64,000 nt of DNA from Pseudomonadales bacterium (GTDB lineage: Bacteria; Pseudomonadota; Gammaproteobacteria; Pseudomonadales; Azotimanducaceae), in NCBI GenBank assembly GCA_029251375.1, contig JAQXDL010000047.1, positions 1 through 64,000 of the forward strand, in the 5' to 3' direction. The notes below the pieces were generated by a model that saw only the letters and a program-made list of their open reading frames with translations, was not told where the DNA came from and made no database searches. Of the stretch, positions 10,296-19,809 are shown one piece after another. Within the stretch, counting starts at the first letter, position 1; every line of letters starts with the position of its first letter. The translations under genes and the position numbers were made by a program.

Positions 10296-11576
10296 CTAAC
10301 CTTCTATCTCAATAGCCAAAGCCTGATCAAGACTTGCCTCACCAATCGTTTCAACCAACAGACCGCTGGTGGCCCGAGATAGCTGCGTGGTGACAACGAC
10401 ATCATCTTGATTCAATGTTTCAGAACGAACTAAGACACGAAACTGACCTGCTGCATCAACATAGTCCCCGACCTGAGCAACCTGCACCGACTCAAGCCTA
10501 TTATCCGTAACACGGTAAACGCGATTACTGCCATAGATCGCTTGGACCGGTAAAGCCGCAACAGCGTCTTCGCTTGGTAATGTGATTGACAGGCTAACCA
10601 CTCTGCCAATATCCAAGTTTTCACCAAAGGTGGGCGTAAAAAAAGCATCAACGCCACTTTGCCCAGACTTCACGTCGCCAGAAAGACGCGCTAGCCTTAG
10701 CTGGACCTCAACTTCATCAACGACCGCAAGCGCAGTAATCACGACACCCTGTCTTATCTTCTGTCTAAGTTGTTTACCGACCTTTGAAGATATTGCAGCC
10801 CTCACTTCAATGCCGTCATGTTCCGCAACGGAGATCATCTGTAAACCGGGCAATACTCGATCACCTGCAGACACCATGGTTCGAATAACTCGCCCATCAA
10901 AGGGTGCTCGAATGCTGGTTTGAGCAAGATCTAATTTAGCGCGATCCAAAATGGCTTTTTTCTCAGCAAGCATGGCGTCTTGAATTTTGAGATTATTAGG
11001 AAAGTTGCGAATCTTAGAATGATGCTCCGCCACCAATATCGCTTGCTCACTCGCTTGCTGTTGGACTTCATCAACGATTGAATTCGAAACCATATTTGAG
11101 TTGTACAGATCCATGTGACGCTGTAATTTGGCATCCGCCACTTTTTTCAAACTAACATAGTGCTCAGTAAGCTCTTGCGCAAGTGCAAAGTCGTTAGACG
11201 TTGATGCATAAATAGCAGCCTGCCGATCATAGTCTGCTTGCGCAACAATAAGCGATAATTTTAGCTCACTATTATCTAACTGAATCAGCACATCATCCTT
11301 GCTTACCCATTCACCTTCGTGAGTAAATACTTCCTCAACAGGCGCCTCTATCGATGTCGTTAGATGCGCGACTTGTTTTGACTCTACTTTACCATATGCC
11401 ACTAACAGCGGAGACAAGGAACGATAATCTAGACGTTTAGTAGAAACCGGCCAAGCTTTTTCTTGCACTATACTTGGCTCTGAACTGGGGGCCGTCGCCA
11501 TTACAACAAAAGCAACAAAAACTGCACCTATTAATATGACAAAACCGGCAAAGCGAGTTTTCAAAAGATTAAGCAT
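10296..11576 (-). CDS. RND efflux periplasmic adaptor (membrane fusion protein)
   Basis: A 426-residue protein with one N-terminal membrane anchor (about residues 8-28). A biotinyl-lipoyl-like half (APVEEVFTHEGEWVSKDDVLIQLD), a coiled-coil hairpin (about 110-215) and the second lipoyl half (TSIRAPFDGRVIRTMVSAGD) follow. Beta-barrel and membrane-proximal domains complete the HlyD/AcrA fold. It links the inner-membrane RND pump to an outer-membrane channel. Its ATG overlaps the end of the pump gene by 8 bp, so translation is probably coupled. No TolC-type gene is next to it. Confidence 0.92.
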   Translation of the reverse strand: MLNLLKTRFAGFVILIGAVFVAFVVMATAPSSEPSIVQEKAWPVSTKRLDYRSLSPLLVAYGKVESKQVAHLTTSIEAPVEEVFTHEGEWVSKDDVLIQLDNSELKLSLIVAQADYDRQAAIYASTSNDFALAQELTEHYVSLKKVADAKLQRHMDLYNSNMVSNSIVDEVQQQASEQAILVAEHHSKIRNFPNNLKIQDAMLAEKKAILDRAKLDLAQTSIRAPFDGRVIRTMVSAGDRVLPGLQMISVAEHDGIEVRAAISSKVGKQLRQKIRQGVVITALAVVDEVEVQLRLARLSGDVKSGQSGVDAFFTPTFGENLDIGRVVSLSITLPSEDAVAALPVQAIYGSNRVYRVTDNRLESVQVAQVGDYVDAAGQFRVLVRSETLNQDDVVVTTQLSRATSGLLVETIGEASLDQALAIEIEG

Positions 11577-14500
11577 GACCAGATCCCCTTAGATCATTTA
11601 CTGTTTTCTGAAGCGTCAAAATAGTTTGATCCACCCTCGCACTAAAACTGACACTGGCGCCCTCAATGAGCACAACTAGGGCGGGTATAACCAGCAACAC
11701 AAGTAGTGTGGCAAAGGCCAAACCAAAACAAATTGTGATTGCGATGGGTACCATGTACATCGCCAGACTAAATGTTTCGAACATCAAGGGCGTGAGGCCT
11801 GCAATCGTTGTTATCGAAGTCAGCGCAACCGCTCTAAATCGAGATAAAGATGCATCTCGAATCGCATCATGCACTGACAAACCTTCATCAAGGCCGCGCC
11901 GGAAAAAACTAATCAGAACAATTGAATCGTTAACGACAATGCCGGTTAAGGAAAAAAATGCGAGCAAGGACATTGCACCAATATCCATACCCATAATCCA
12001 ATGACCGGCAATTGCACCGGTTAAACCTAACGGTATTGCTGTCATCACAGCAATTGGCCAGGTGTAAGAGGCAAATGACCAGGCTAGTATCAGGTAGATG
12101 AAAATCAACGTTAACATCGCACCGACTGTCATAATCTCGACAATCTGTTCATTTTGCTGCGTGTTACCGCCCACGCCGGAGGACAGACCATACCGCTGAA
12201 GAATTTCCGCTAACGCATTTTCGCGTAAGTGGCCTAGTACACGTTGAGTATTGTTTGACTCAGGATCAACACTCGCGTTAACAGACACCGACATAAAACC
12301 ATTATTGTGGTTGATCACATCGATGCCGCGGCGATTTTCAAGGTCTGCTACCGTACCTAGCGCAACCAACTCGCCACCCGGCACCTTGATAGGAAACTGT
12401 TTCAGAGAGGACAAATATTCCCTTTCTTCATCAGGCAGCATGACGAGGACTTCGAGTTCGACACTATCTTCATTGAATATCTGCACTCGACGTCCGTTGT
12501 AGGCTGCCCGTAATTGTCGACCCAATGTTTCGGTGGTCAGCCCAATTGTCTTGCCGGTCTGGTTAAGAGAAAAAACGATTTGATCCTTTCCGTAAGGCAA
12601 ATCGTCAAAAATATTCGATACACCTTGATAGCCTGCCAGAGCAGCCTGCAATTCTTCTGATGCCGTTTTTAATGTGGACATATCTTGCCCCCTCAAGATA
12701 AGCGTAATATCGGGACGACCATTATTTGCACCACCGACCACTTCAACTTGCAACTGTTCGACAAAAGGTAACTTGAGTACTTTTTTACGCCAGTCGACGA
12801 CGAATTGTTGCGGTGAAATAATGCGATCTTCTTCCCACGCATATTCGATTGTTAAAGCGCCGTACTGACTACCCCATTTTCTTTCCTGATTTAATCTTGC
12901 GCTGTTAACTCTTGAAACATAGCCATTGATATTCTGATCGCCGTTACTTTGATCAGTTTTGTACATGGTTTCTTCGAGGTGGGCTAGAAATTGCTGCTTT
13001 TGAGCGGGTGTTGCATCCGCACTGAATTCAACATTGGCTTCTAGCATTTCAAGTGACATGCCAGTGATAAAGTTCACACCCACACGACCACTGGCAGCAA
13101 GGCTGAAAGCAACGACAACACAACCTAAGGCTGCGCAGAAAGTTGCTCCCGGGTGTCGCAGTGCCAGCTCCAGGATCGGTCGGTAATAATGCTCTCTCAA
13201 ATAGATAAAGCGCGCGTCAAACCAGAGCCTGAAGCCACTCGTCTTGTCACGATCAATACGCTCAAAACTATGGCGCAGGTGCCCCGGCAGAACTAAAAAA
13301 CATTCGACCAAGGATGCAACAATGACACACAACATTACCGTTGGAATGGTAACGATAAATTGACCCATCTCACCACCGGTCAGCAGCAATGGAACAAATG
13401 CCGCCATCGTGGTCAACGAGGATGTAACAACTGGCAAGAACATCCTTTTTGCGCCGCCCGCTGCAGCTTCGGCAGGAGACTTACCCTGCTCGAACTGCGT
13501 CACCGCGTCTTCGCCAACCACAATGGCATCATCAACCACGATTCCCAACGCCATGATAAACGTGATCAGCGCAAGGATATTGATGCTGCCGCCAAACACA
13601 CTGTAATAAAGCATGATGCCGAACAAGAAACTCACCGGAATGCCAATCATCACCCACCAACCGACACGCCCGTTTAAGAATAAGAACAGTGCCGCAATAA
13701 CCAACAGCAAACCCGACAATCCATTCGACAAAATTACATTCAACTGCTCCGCTAATAACACCCAAACTTCGGCGTACAAGTGCATTTGTACCCCTTGCGG
13801 CAACTGCGGCTCCTTACGGTCCATCCAGTTATGTAGAATCATGGCTGAATCAATCGCATCGGTGTCGCTGAGGCGGTAAAGCTCCAGCTCAATAGCAACT
13901 TTGCCGTCGCGGGTAAGGCGTGGACTGTCAACAACCGTACGGCGCTCGATTGTCGCAATATCCTCTAACCTGACTAACCGACCATCCGGCTGAACCGTAA
14001 TCTCTAGGTCTTCGAAACCTTGCGCACTGCGGCGCTGTTCAAGACTTCGTAGTTGTCTTGCCCCTTGCCCACGTCCAACAGTGCCTGCCGGCGAGTTACT
14101 ACTGCTCAAACCAACTTCTCGCGCTATTTCATCCAAATCTGTATTCAGCTCAATAAGTTTGGCGCTACTCACCTGGATGGCAATTTCCTCTTCCGGTAGT
14201 CCATCAAATTGAATAAGGTCGATACCCTCGGCCAAAAGCTCACGTTCCATCTGGTACGCAATCGTCATTAACTCTGACAACTCGCCTTCGCTAGTAATAA
14301 GCAGCACCGCGATCTCTTCGTAGTCGAGATCGATCTGGATGCGAAGTGGATCCATTTCTACAGGAAAGTTTCGAATCTGCGCAACGCGATCCTTGACCAT
14401 TTCGAGAGTGACACTCATGTCTGCACTATGATTGAATTCAATGCGTATCCAGCCGCGACCGTTGACACTGCTGGATCTCACCTCAACCATTTCTGGTAAG

Positions 14501-14730
14501 TTCGTTAAGCGCTGTTCGATCGGAACGATGACGAGCCGCTCAATGTCCTCCGCCGAAGCGCCCTGCCAGCCTGCATTCACATAAACAACCGGCCATTTCA
14601 CGGTCGGATCTAGCTGCATATTTATTCTGTTCACAGCCCAAAGCCCAACAAGCACCATCATGATCATCGCGAGATTTGAGGCCACCTTGTGGTGGGAGAA
14701 AATATCGATGAGGTTGTTTGAAATCTGCAT
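11569..14730 (-). CDS. RND efflux transporter permease (HAE-type)
   Basis: A 1053-residue inner-membrane pump of the AcrB/MexB superfamily, with the usual length and the duplicated 6+6 helix layout. The N-terminus reads into helix 1 and then a periplasmic porter domain with the WxGASAEDIE stretch. Proton-relay Asp residues are visible in helix 4 (GIVVDDAIVVGED), and the second half has GIVVNDSIVL. It belongs to the branch often annotated as efflux RND transporter permease subunit; the substrate cannot be read. The gene order is pump then adaptor, the reverse of acrAB. I see no dedicated regulator. Confidence 0.93.
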   Translation of the reverse strand: MQISNNLIDIFSHHKVASNLAMIMMVLVGLWAVNRINMQLDPTVKWPVVYVNAGWQGASAEDIERLVIVPIEQRLTNLPEMVEVRSSSVNGRGWIRIEFNHSADMSVTLEMVKDRVAQIRNFPVEMDPLRIQIDLDYEEIAVLLITSEGELSELMTIAYQMERELLAEGIDLIQFDGLPEEEIAIQVSSAKLIELNTDLDEIAREVGLSSSNSPAGTVGRGQGARQLRSLEQRRSAQGFEDLEITVQPDGRLVRLEDIATIERRTVVDSPRLTRDGKVAIELELYRLSDTDAIDSAMILHNWMDRKEPQLPQGVQMHLYAEVWVLLAEQLNVILSNGLSGLLLVIAALFLFLNGRVGWWVMIGIPVSFLFGIMLYYSVFGGSINILALITFIMALGIVVDDAIVVGEDAVTQFEQGKSPAEAAAGGAKRMFLPVVTSSLTTMAAFVPLLLTGGEMGQFIVTIPTVMLCVIVASLVECFLVLPGHLRHSFERIDRDKTSGFRLWFDARFIYLREHYYRPILELALRHPGATFCAALGCVVVAFSLAASGRVGVNFITGMSLEMLEANVEFSADATPAQKQQFLAHLEETMYKTDQSNGDQNINGYVSRVNSARLNQERKWGSQYGALTIEYAWEEDRIISPQQFVVDWRKKVLKLPFVEQLQVEVVGGANNGRPDITLILRGQDMSTLKTASEELQAALAGYQGVSNIFDDLPYGKDQIVFSLNQTGKTIGLTTETLGRQLRAAYNGRRVQIFNEDSVELEVLVMLPDEEREYLSSLKQFPIKVPGGELVALGTVADLENRRGIDVINHNNGFMSVSVNASVDPESNNTQRVLGHLRENALAEILQRYGLSSGVGGNTQQNEQIVEIMTVGAMLTLIFIYLILAWSFASYTWPIAVMTAIPLGLTGAIAGHWIMGMDIGAMSLLAFFSLTGIVVNDSIVLISFFRRGLDEGLSVHDAIRDASLSRFRAVALTSITTIAGLTPLMFETFSLAMYMVPIAITICFGLAFATLLVLLVIPALVVLIEGASVSFSARVDQTILTLQKTVNDLRGSGHA

Positions 14731-15140
14731 GGGTTTGATTCAATCACTCTGCTGTAGATTTATTGGTATCCAATCATTTTCTTGCTGCTGTTAGATGAGA
14801 CGCAAACTAACGCAATTTTGTTTAAACCCTTGGATTTAAATACTTCAATACAGGTTTCATGCCAATTTCATAGATCATTGTTTTTATTGATTTTTTCTAC
14901 TGATAAACCATCCGAAAGGAAAGGTCATTAGTCAGGATAACCAGCCATTAGTGAAATACACACAACCCTAGACGTGCGCTAGCGCAACAAAGACAACGCT
15001 CACGTAAAGTTGTGTTTAACAAAAATTAGAGCGCTCGCTTGCAGCAACTAATGACCAACAAAACGTTAGGACTCGATCAATTGTTAAGATCTAAGGACTG
15101 CATTACAGTGAAGACACAAAACAAACATAAGGAATCTCTC
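14731..15140. other. Divergent intergenic region upstream of the RND pump and the dehydrogenase
   Basis: This region must hold promoters for the minus-strand RND operon and the plus-strand dehydrogenase. It has an AT-rich block at about 14810-14905 and a GCGCTAGCGC palindrome near 14975-14984. The plus-strand frame is open from 15039, but the dehydrogenase most likely starts at 15141. No other gene is apparent. Confidence 0.4.
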
Positions 15141-15893
15141 ATGAAGTTTGAACAGGTCAAACATGTCGGTGTTGTAGGTGGTGGAATTATGGGCGGCGGT
15201 ATCGCACAGGTGATTGCGGCTGCCGGCTACCGCGTCACCATCAAGGATATTTCCGATCAAATCATCGAAGAAACGCGAGATGGTTTGATTGAAGGCAAAT
15301 GGGGTGTGAAGCGAGCCGTCGAGAAAGGAAAAATGGGATACGACACTGCGGCTCAGGTGATTAAGCTGGTTGATTTTACAACCGACAATATCGACCTTAA
15401 AAACTGTGATGTCATCATTGAAGCCGTGCCAGAAAAACTGGACTTGAAACAGGCCGTGTTCAAAGAACTCGATGCCTTAGTCAAACCAGAAGCAATATTT
15501 ACATCAAATACATCGGGATTAGTAATACAAGAAATTGCCGAGGTAGTGACGGATGAACGAAAGACCCGCTTCTTAGGCATGCACTTTTCAAACCCTGTAC
15601 CGGTCATGTCAATGTGCGAGGTTGTGACCACACCACAGGCATCAACGGATTCGATTGAAGCGATTGTCGGCATCGCAAAAGCGTCCAAACGGGCAGTGAG
15701 TATGGTCAAAGATATGCCTGGCACCTATGGCTTCATCTTGAATCGCGTCTTTGCCGCTGCGGCCAAAGAAGCACGAAAAATCGTCGATGATGGCTTAGCA
15801 AGCCCGGAGGATGTCGACAAGGCAATGATTACTGGTCGAAATTGGCCCGCTGCGTTCTTCGGCAATCGCGGCGGTATTGGCAAAGAGTGGTAA
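15141..15893 (+). CDS. 3-hydroxyacyl-CoA dehydrogenase, NAD-binding, short C-terminal domain
   Basis: A 250-residue protein whose N-terminal Rossmann domain has the NAD motif GVVGGGIMGGGIAQ, followed by ASNTSG-like TSNTSGLVIQEIAE and the HFSNPVPVM segment of 3HCDH_N. It should oxidise 3-hydroxyacyl-CoA in fatty-acid or related degradation. The start at 15141 has AAGGAA eight bases upstream, and an upstream in-frame start at 15039 would add 34 unlikely residues. The C-terminal domain begins normally (GFILNRVF) but ends after GGIGKEW, some 40 residues shorter than typical HbdA-type enzymes (about 282). The shortening may be natural to a subfamily or may be a truncation. Confidence 0.85.
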   Translation: MKFEQVKHVGVVGGGIMGGGIAQVIAAAGYRVTIKDISDQIIEETRDGLIEGKWGVKRAVEKGKMGYDTAAQVIKLVDFTTDNIDLKNCDVIIEAVPEKLDLKQAVFKELDALVKPEAIFTSNTSGLVIQEIAEVVTDERKTRFLGMHFSNPVPVMSMCEVVTTPQASTDSIEAIVGIAKASKRAVSMVKDMPGTYGFILNRVFAAAAKEARKIVDDGLASPEDVDKAMITGRNWPAAFFGNRGGIGKEW

Positions 15894-15928
15894 TTGAGAT
15901 TTTTTGTAGGACGCAGGTTGTCGACTTA

Positions 15929-15976
15929 GTTGAGAGGTTGAGAGGTTGAGAGGTTGAGAGGTTGAGAGGTTGAGAA
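15929..15976. repeat. 8-bp tandem repeat (GTTGAGAG x 6)
   Basis: Six consecutive copies of GTTGAGAG, the last ending GTTGAGAA, start 36 bp after the stop of the 3-hydroxyacyl-CoA dehydrogenase gene. The unit is not a multiple of three and lies outside any supported gene. Confidence 0.95.
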
Positions 15977-16155
15977 AGCGGAGGTAATCATGGTGACCTT
16001 GGAGGCCTTAGTCGATAGCAATATCTGCGGCTCTAAACCTTCCTCTTCATAACGCTATTAATCGGACTATTAATCAGACTATTGATAATAAGCTTCCTGG
16101 GATGACCGCGCTGCGACGGCGAACACTGGGTGACCGACCTAGGGTCGATAACGTC

Positions 16156-16416
16156 TCAACTGGCGCTGACACCGAGCATAACTGTTTTATCATCCTCAAC
16201 TGTGCATGAGTAGTCTGAGTTTAAGGTGTATATGACGCCGTTGCCTTTAAGGCCTCTAATCACAAAGATCATTAACACAATTTGTTCAAGCCGGTAGTAA
16301 AGTTCGCGATCCGGAATAAATGAGAACCTGTCTTGAAGTTTTTCTATGCTCACCTCAGAGTGTGATTCTAAACATTGCAGAATCTGCGACTGTGTACCTG
16401 TGAGAGTTTTTCTCAA
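16156..16416 (-). CDS. Small hypothetical protein, possible winged-helix
   Basis: An 86-residue protein starting at TTG. Residues about 8-60 have an LTGTQSQILQCLES...VSIEKLQ...ELYYRLEQIVLM pattern, suggesting a small helix-turn-helix or winged-helix fold, followed by a beta-like V-IYTLN segment. I do not recognise a family. The TTG overlaps the TGA of the small upstream gene (TTGA), which fits translational coupling. Read upstream in the same frame, the sequence stays open for 10 more codons to a TAA, so the N-terminus is uncertain. Confidence 0.5.
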   Translation of the reverse strand: MRKTLTGTQSQILQCLESHSEVSIEKLQDRFSFIPDRELYYRLEQIVLMIFVIRGLKGNGVIYTLNSDYSCTVEDDKTVMLGVSAS

Positions 16417-16532
16417 TTCCCACCAAGCGGGTTGCTCGTAAGAATTTTTTTAACACTATTATCTCCGCTAGGTTTTACTTTGCCAATCAGGTCGCCAAGC
16501 ACCAGCCCTACAAAAACTGCAGCGGCCAGCAT
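16413..16532 (-). CDS. Very small single-span membrane protein (39 aa)
   Basis: From ATG at 16532 this frame encodes 39 residues: a hydrophobic segment (MLAAAVFVGLVLGDLIGKV), then a polar tail ending NPLGGN. It looks like a one-span membrane peptide. Its TGA overlaps the TTG start of the 86-residue gene. The frame is open five further codons upstream without a start, and no good ribosome-binding site is seen, so it may be the tail of an older, longer gene. Confidence 0.35.
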   Translation of the reverse strand: MLAAAVFVGLVLGDLIGKVKPSGDNSVKKILTSNPLGGN

Positions 16533-16798
16533 GATGTAGTCATCAATCGTCTTTTACACCATTTATGAGGTGGGCTCGTTAATTCTCACTCTGTGGGATC
16601 CGCCTTAATAGCGTTAACCCTCAATTTCCGCATAATAACATGACAATAACCGCCTCGATCTAAACGGACATTCGCCCAATCTGCGGCCAAGCATTTGTAG
16701 GCATCTCATCTGTTTGGTGATCGAATTCGGCGTTGACCTAAGTTTTAAAAAGTATACGAAACTTATAGCCTTCACAGTGACCACCTGTCAGTGCTTTA

Positions 16799-18700
16799 AT
16801 GTTATATATAAGACTGGGACAAAACCTTATTTTGAACACTCGCGCGCTTGCTGATCGATTTCATTTAATCTTGAATCATTTTAACTCTATCGCTTTGGCG
16901 GTTGGACAGTCTCTAGAACTATTCGATACAAGGAGCACTTCTAACCGCGAGCCAGCACCCTGCAACCGATTATACTATCCATCGTTGCTACTGTTAATTA
17001 GTAGCAGCCTTGTATCACCATTGAACCAGGCGGATGACTCAGGCCTGCGTTCGCTTATCGAAAACAAGCCCGTTGTCTTAAAGGAGAATATTCTCGCGCC
17101 CTGCGCACAATCACAACTGGCGAATGGTAGTTACGACTTCAAACAGCAGCATCCGAGTTATTCTGATCAGGTTTCAAGCGTCGGCAGCGTCAGCACAACG
17201 CGTTTGCAGATCTTTGATGAATCGAATGAAAAGGAAAATAACTGGTTCTTTCGAGCAGCTAACAAACTTCACATACTTACCAAGGATAGTGCGATCAAGC
17301 AGGAGCTGTTATTCAAAGAAGGCGACAGCTATGACCAAAGACTTATCGATGAATCGGCAAGACTCGTCCGCGATCTGAACCAGCTCTATGATGCAGATAT
17401 CAGAGTAGTTCGTTACTGTGATCAACGTGCAGATATAGAAATCGTCACACGGGATGTATGGTCTTTAAATCTGGATTTATCTTTCGATCGATCCGGTGGC
17501 GAGAACAACTACAACATTGGCATCGGAGAAAGTAATTTCCTTGGCCGTGGCAAGCTAATCGCGATCGATCATGAGAAAGATACTGACCGCGAATCCGATC
17601 GCATCACTTACAAAGACAATAATGTCTTTGGCAGTCGCATCAGAACACACCTACGTTATTCCGATAGCGACGACGGCTACGAAAAATTCGCTCGACTGCA
17701 GCTGCCCTTCTACGCCTTAGATTCGAAACAAGCTTGGGATATTCGATTAAAGAAAGCCGAGGAGGTAAACACACAATACTTTCATGGTGAGGATGTTTCT
17801 GAAATTGGTCGAAAACTGCAGGACTATTCGTTCAACTATGGATTCTCGCAGGGTCTAAAAAATGACGTCACGCGCCGGTGGCGGGTTGGGTATCGCTACA
17901 CCCAGGAAACATTCTTTTCAGGCCCGGATCTACCTTCACCTAATCCAATCCCCGCCGATAAAGAGCTTTCCTATCCATTCTTACAGTATGGGGCGGTAGA
18001 GGACAAATACACTCGTTCGTTCAATTTCGAACAAATTAACCGTAATGAAGACCTACATCTTGGCTATTCTCTTCGGGCAAGATTTGGATACGCAGACGAG
18101 GACTTTGGTTCAGATACGGATCGGATCGTTATCGATGGTCGATTTTCTGACACGCTCAGCTACACCGATAAAGTACTATTAAAGCACAGGGTTACCTGGG
18201 AGGGTCTTTACAACTTAGAAAATGATCAAACAGAAGACGTTGTCGTCGCCTATTCGATAACATACTTTCGCCAACAGCCACACAACAGGCAGTTTTTCAC
18301 CGAATTTGGTGCAATTTGGACAGATAACTTAAGTAGTCATCGACAAGTGCTACTGGGCGGAGAGACCGGCGTTCGCGGCTATGACAAACGATTCCAATCC
18401 GGTGATCGTCGCGTGCACTTCACCATGGAAGAAAGGCAATACACCAACTACCATCTGTTCTCGCTTGCCTATCTCGGTTTTGCGGCGTTTATTGACATCG
18501 GTCGCGCGTGGGACCCTGAAATTGATGAAGGCTTTGAAGATGACTATCTCGCCAACATCGGTTTTGGTATCCGTTTAGCTTCCAGCCGCACCGATTCGGG
18601 CAGAGTCATCCATCTCGATTTTGCGTTTCCACTCACTAATCGAGACGACCCTAACGTCAATGACTTTGAGTTCATCATCAGCGCAAAGAATACTCTCTGA
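16799..18700 (+). CDS. Omp85-superfamily outer-membrane beta-barrel protein (BamA/TamA-like)
   Basis: A protein of up to 633 residues. The N-terminal part contains a POTRA-like unit (about residues 165-215, LLFKEGDSYDQRLIDESARLVRDL). The rest is a barrel with alternating beta segments, and the loop-6 motif is present as GGETGVRGYDKRF. It ends like an outer-membrane protein (DFEFIISAKNTL). It probably inserts or secretes envelope proteins, or is a surface antigen of that family. The first 60 residues before a signal-peptide-like stretch (YYPSLLLLISSSLVSP) look non-native, so the true start may be an internal TTG near 16900-16990. It stands alone, without lptD, skp or tamB nearby. Confidence 0.82.
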   Translation: MLYIRLGQNLILNTRALADRFHLILNHFNSIALAVGQSLELFDTRSTSNREPAPCNRLYYPSLLLLISSSLVSPLNQADDSGLRSLIENKPVVLKENILAPCAQSQLANGSYDFKQQHPSYSDQVSSVGSVSTTRLQIFDESNEKENNWFFRAANKLHILTKDSAIKQELLFKEGDSYDQRLIDESARLVRDLNQLYDADIRVVRYCDQRADIEIVTRDVWSLNLDLSFDRSGGENNYNIGIGESNFLGRGKLIAIDHEKDTDRESDRITYKDNNVFGSRIRTHLRYSDSDDGYEKFARLQLPFYALDSKQAWDIRLKKAEEVNTQYFHGEDVSEIGRKLQDYSFNYGFSQGLKNDVTRRWRVGYRYTQETFFSGPDLPSPNPIPADKELSYPFLQYGAVEDKYTRSFNFEQINRNEDLHLGYSLRARFGYADEDFGSDTDRIVIDGRFSDTLSYTDKVLLKHRVTWEGLYNLENDQTEDVVVAYSITYFRQQPHNRQFFTEFGAIWTDNLSSHRQVLLGGETGVRGYDKRFQSGDRRVHFTMEERQYTNYHLFSLAYLGFAAFIDIGRAWDPEIDEGFEDDYLANIGFGIRLASSRTDSGRVIHLDFAFPLTNRDDPNVNDFEFIISAKNTL

Positions 18701-18836
18701 ACCGTCTCAAGCTCATGTGTAAACGTCACCTGCCGTTCTCAATTGTGAATGTCGACAGATCAAAAACGGCACACAACACGACACATAAGTCGGCATCAAA
18801 GCAGATGCAAACTCACTGTCATTATCAAAAACTAAC

Positions 18837-19640
18837 TCAGTTAGTCGGTTCGTTGAACATGCCCGTGCGGCCGCCATCGATAACAAGGTCGTGACTGTTA
18901 ACAAAACGTCCCTCATCACTCGCCAGATATAGCGCCCCCTGCGCAATATCCATAGGCAAACCGGTTTTACGTAACGGCGTTGCATTGGCTAGGTTACCCT
19001 CGAGTTTAGACATCTTTTTTGCATTTTCTTCATCGGACAACCTGTTTGCTCGCGCTGAACCGCCATAGAAAATTGGCGTTGCAATCGCACCCGGCGAGAT
19101 GCAATTGACGCGAATACCACGCGGACCAAATTTGACCCCGGCGAGCGTCGTATAATGTGTTAACGCCGCCTTGGCTGCTGAATAAAGAAGTGCGCCCTGA
19201 TTATCTCTAATCGCAGCGATACTCGAATTATTAATAATCGAGCCCCCGCCTCGAGCCTCCATGTGGGGTAAGGCATATTTAATACCAAGTACCGCGCTGC
19301 TGAATAACAATTGCATCGCATAGTGAATAGCCTCTTCATCAAGATCAAGAAGCTCCGAGGATGTTGGACCACCGGCATTGTTGAAGAGCACATCTAAGCC
19401 GCCGAATTCCTTCACAGCAACGTCTATTGTTGCTGCGATATCAGCTTCCTTCATAACGTCCGCTGTAACAAATCTCGCTGAAGCACCTAACCGCTCTACA
19501 ATCGCTTGCCCTTTCTCGGTAGATCGACCACATATAACAACCTTGGCGCCTTCCGCAACAAACAGCTCTGCTGTGGACTCACCAATACCGCTGGTACCAC
19601 CAGTAATTACCGCAACTTTCCCTTCTAATCTGTTGGTCAT
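18837..19640 (-). CDS. SDR family oxidoreductase (classical)
   Basis: A 267-residue Rossmann enzyme with cofactor motif TGGTSGIG (residues 13-20), NNAG, catalytic Ser (NNSSIAA) and the Tyr-Lys pair in LYSAAKAA. It is an NAD(P)-dependent alcohol/ketone oxidoreductase, and the substrate cannot be read. AGAGAG lies six bases before the ATG. It is one of six SDR genes in the window and is transcribed away from the dioxygenase gene at 20174. Confidence 0.9.
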   Translation of the reverse strand: MTNRLEGKVAVITGGTSGIGESTAELFVAEGAKVVICGRSTEKGQAIVERLGASARFVTADVMKEADIAATIDVAVKEFGGLDVLFNNAGGPTSSELLDLDEEAIHYAMQLLFSSAVLGIKYALPHMEARGGGSIINNSSIAAIRDNQGALLYSAAKAALTHYTTLAGVKFGPRGIRVNCISPGAIATPIFYGGSARANRLSDEENAKKMSKLEGNLANATPLRKTGLPMDIAQGALYLASDEGRFVNSHDLVIDGGRTGMFNEPTN

Positions 19641-19809
19641 ATCGACTCTCTAAAATGCTGAACAACGTAATCTAGCGGATTGTCTAACTAACTAAAAGCT
19701 TGATCTTTTCAGGCCTAATAAAAGGCAAACTGTTGCAGGCAAAATGAGCCATTTACTTTACGCTACATTTTATGGACGATAGCCATAACCACATTGTTAG
19801 ACCCACACT

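Noticed and set aside
13360-13879. Plus-strand open frames opposite the RND pump
   Set aside because: They are antisense shadows of a well-supported 1053-residue gene.
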